From Owenia fusiformis (lineage: Eukaryota; Annelida; Polychaeta; Sabellida; Oweniidae): a DNA stretch of 60,000 nt. The position numbers and the translations under genes are program-made. Shown here one piece after another: positions 57,919-60,000 of this stretch. How positions within the stretch are numbered: position 1 is the first letter of the stretch; each line of letters opens with the position of its first letter. The notes below the pieces were generated by a model. It saw only the letters and a list, made by a program, of their open reading frames with translations, had not been told where the DNA came from and did no database searches. The DNA lies in the NCBI GenBank assembly GCA_903813345.2, contig CAIIXF020000010.1:19047181-19107180 (forward strand), written 5' to 3'.

Positions 57919-58817
57919 ACCACATTTGACCTTCTTGCCCGTCTGGTTTCCAGGCATAGGCTTGGTCAGTGTATGTGAGCTGAGAAACTGTTCTAAGCAA
58001 TGTACCTATCTTAATCATGTTAATAGCCAGGAACAGGATGCAGAATGCGGTAGTTGAAAATTTGCCAGTGGACTAGCGTGAGAAAGTTTTATAGACAACA
58101 AAATATCAAGCTACCCTCTGATTATGATAATAATGGATATTATGATGGTGAAGATCCTCATTCTGATACTCATAGCATCTCTCTCAGTTGCCTCCAGAAG
58201 GATAGAGATGGAGAGGGCGTGGCTTTACCAGGATGAAGATCCTGGCTATGCTATGAACTAACTTATATGTCATAATTACTTATTTTGATATGGCACTGAC
58301 TGGAACTTCTCATAACCTTTGAGCACACAGAAATGGACTATGAAAATTGGATTAGCGTAACTAGATTATAACGAGGAACATTTTAGAACATAGCCTAGCT
58401 TTGAATAGCATTAATGAACAGAGGCCCTTGCTAGATAGCACTCTGTAGTATAGGCACTGTTACTAAAATATACACAGAAGCCCAATATGTACTAATGAGG
58501 ACTATTGGTGTTGTCAAAGGGCCTCAAAGTGTGGACTTGGATAACTTTTACTTTGAACATTGACATTAATGTAGCTTTAAATCCTAATAGTGAAACTAGA
58601 TGTAAATAACTGTAAATACTATAGAGTAATTACATTCTTAAATATTATTTTTATCACTTGTTCACAGTAGTACACATTTTGATTTACAGGAGTAAATTGT
58701 ATCTGAGTAAGGGTGTGTGTTAGGTTCCAGTAAAGATGATTTCTTATATTATGTAAATTGAGCATTCCTTTCATCTAAAATCTTCTCAGATCTTAGTAAT
58801 TACAGATTGAGAATGTT

Positions 58818-58862
58818 TAATGCAGCTCCTGAGGAAACTGCAGACGGGTTGTAGACTCCTAG
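58818..58862 (+). pseudogene. Fragment of transposase exon 7 in the 3' flank
   Basis: taatgcagctcct, then gaggaaactgcagacgggtt and gtaga match exon 7 at about 57,826-57,868, with one small deletion and a few substitutions. It is 900 bp beyond the stop at 57,918. The flank from 57,919 to 58,817 otherwise shows nothing I can name. Confidence 0.65.
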
Positions 58863-59283
58863 TTCATAACCCAAAGCTAAAAGTGGTAGTATAGAGAATG
58901 TCTACATTTATTTCTGTATAAATAAGGTTGCTGAAGACCTGTTAATGTCAGGGAAATGTAAATATTGAAAATGTCAGGGGATTTTTAAAATAGATCAACA
59001 AAGGTCTAAATGAAACTGTGCAGAATTCAGAGTTGAAAAGTTTATAGTAGTTTGTTTTTATTAAAATTATCAATTCAGATATTTATGCAGGCCATGTCAG
59101 GTTTAGCCTTTAGTAATAAATTAGGTGGTTTTATAAGGGCTTGAAGCAAGACTATTGGTGTCTCTTGAAACATCATAAAACATTTGAATATATAACTAAA
59201 AGCCAATGTAACATAATTTTATTTGTTCATTCCTGGTATATATTTTTGAAAGTGATCCAAAGATGACATACATTATATACAAT

Positions 59284-59470
59284 ATACAATAAAACCTGTC
59301 AAGTGGAACACCTCAGGTACTTTTAGAACATGTTCCACTTGGGAGATGTTCCACTTATAGACTGAGGTTAGTTTAACATAAAGTCAGTTGGCATTGAGAC
59401 TCTTTAAAAGTGTTCCACTAACAGGGGTGTTCCACTTCTAGAGGTGTTCCACTTTACAGGTTTCACTGTA
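59284..59470. repeat. Short inverted-repeat element, GTTCCACT family
   Basis: The left end is aaaacctgtcaagtggaaca-cctc and the right end is gaggtgttccactttacagg-tttcactg, imperfect inverted copies. The core tgttccact recurs about five times inside. The same family appears at four other places in the window. Confidence 0.75.
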
Positions 59471-59690
59471 TATGGTTTTACATTACATATTATACTGTAT
59501 GTACATATAAAGTATGTTCTAGCATTAGTTAGGCCTATATGATATTAATATGTAAACATAAATGTGTCATATTTCAACTAGAGAAAACATTTACCATGCT
59601 TTTTGATTCACTTTTGAGTATGATGTCAATAATGACAATAGAATTCATCTAGTATATTGTTGGCTTTATATTTTGTGGAGAATAAGTATA

Positions 59691-60000
59691 CAGGGTGTTC
59701 CAGACAAATCACAAAATACATTCAGAACAGTCAGGCATTGGGTAGATATTGTTGTCCTATATTAGAAAAGATTTTCTGGATAACCCTGACATGATAATTT
59801 GTACATAATGTGCATGTATATAATGATAACATTTTTCAATCTAAGTGATACAAAGCAAACATTTTACATTGTTAGGCCTTTTTCTACAGTATATAATGTA
59901 GCTATACTGCATCTCTTGTAACTCTCAATGTTGTCAAATAGAACTAACATTATTTGTAATAAACAAAAATCAAAACGGCCTTAGTTAGCTTTAATGTCCT
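59691..60000. mobile_element. Mariner-like element end running out of the window
   Basis: It begins cagggtgttccagacaaatc, preceded by TA. CAGGGTGTTCC-type ends are typical of mariner-like elements, and the 872-bp element at 32,807 has a related end. The other end is not in the window, so the call rests on one terminus. Confidence 0.4.

Noticed and set aside
1-60000. CRISPR array or prokaryotic operon
   Set aside because: The tandem repeats have no unique spacers, and the genes have introns. The DNA is eukaryotic.

Overview
This is eukaryotic, animal-type DNA. It is AT-rich, its genes are split by GT/AG introns, and repeats are dense. The transposon mix (non-LTR retroelement, P-type transposase, Tc1/mariner-like MITEs, a tRNA-headed SINE, many minisatellites and foldbacks) and frequent acatgta/gtacatg words suggest a marine invertebrate. 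A lophotrochozoan, probably a bivalve mollusc, is my best guess, but that is inference. Every gene I could build reads on the + strand.

1-31,268: the 3' part of one giant gene. I could join 43 exons (831-31,268, 10,238 coding nt, about 3,411 residues, 5' end outside the window) with consistent phase at every junction and one final stop. It encodes a receptor-like protein: about 1,430 residues of GCC2/GCC3 (ephrin-receptor-like) cysteine-rich repeats, a juxtamembrane region with a cupredoxin-like look, one transmembrane helix, about 1,000 residues of cytoplasmic coiled coil built partly from a repeated 50-residue module, then a compact domain with an HALAH motif and a terminal coiled coil. Its introns carry a 5'-truncated LINE with a clean target-site duplication (5,078-6,643), a 3.9-kb inverted-repeat element with a 6-bp target-site duplication (7,436-11,378), a 47-bp minisatellite that copies the exon's own splice donor eleven times (22,301-22,813), and a dimeric MITE (29,095-29,490).

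31,269-34,790: 3' flank with a fragment of a dispersed GTTCCACT repeat family and an 872-bp mariner-like element (32,807-33,678).

34,791-47,722: a tandem pair of sorbitol-dehydrogenase-like genes. Copy 1 is complete (nine exons, 351 residues, 34,791-43,035). Its intron 3 holds a 28-bp minisatellite and its 4.5-kb intron 7 holds nested inverted repeats and a SINE. Copy 2 has only exons 1-5 (45,343-47,722), open and spliceable, but stops exactly where the NAD-binding fold should begin. Between and after the copies are palindromic and tandem repeats.

47,723-51,450: no gene seen. Two adjacent foldbacks and a 210/221-bp satellite array.

51,084-57,918: a seven-exon, 869-residue P-element/THAP9-type transposase with RNase H-like motifs intact and no THAP zinc finger visible. 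It is surrounded by fragments of itself: two decayed copies of exon 1 upstream, a piece of exon 3 in intron 2, and a piece of exon 7 downstream. 57,919-60,000 holds another GTTCCACT repeat and the end of a mariner-like element that runs out of the window.

The genes do not form a pathway. The most likely undescribed item is the giant receptor-like protein. The most unusual DNA structures are the donor-site minisatellite and the 3.9-kb element with its mixed central palindrome.
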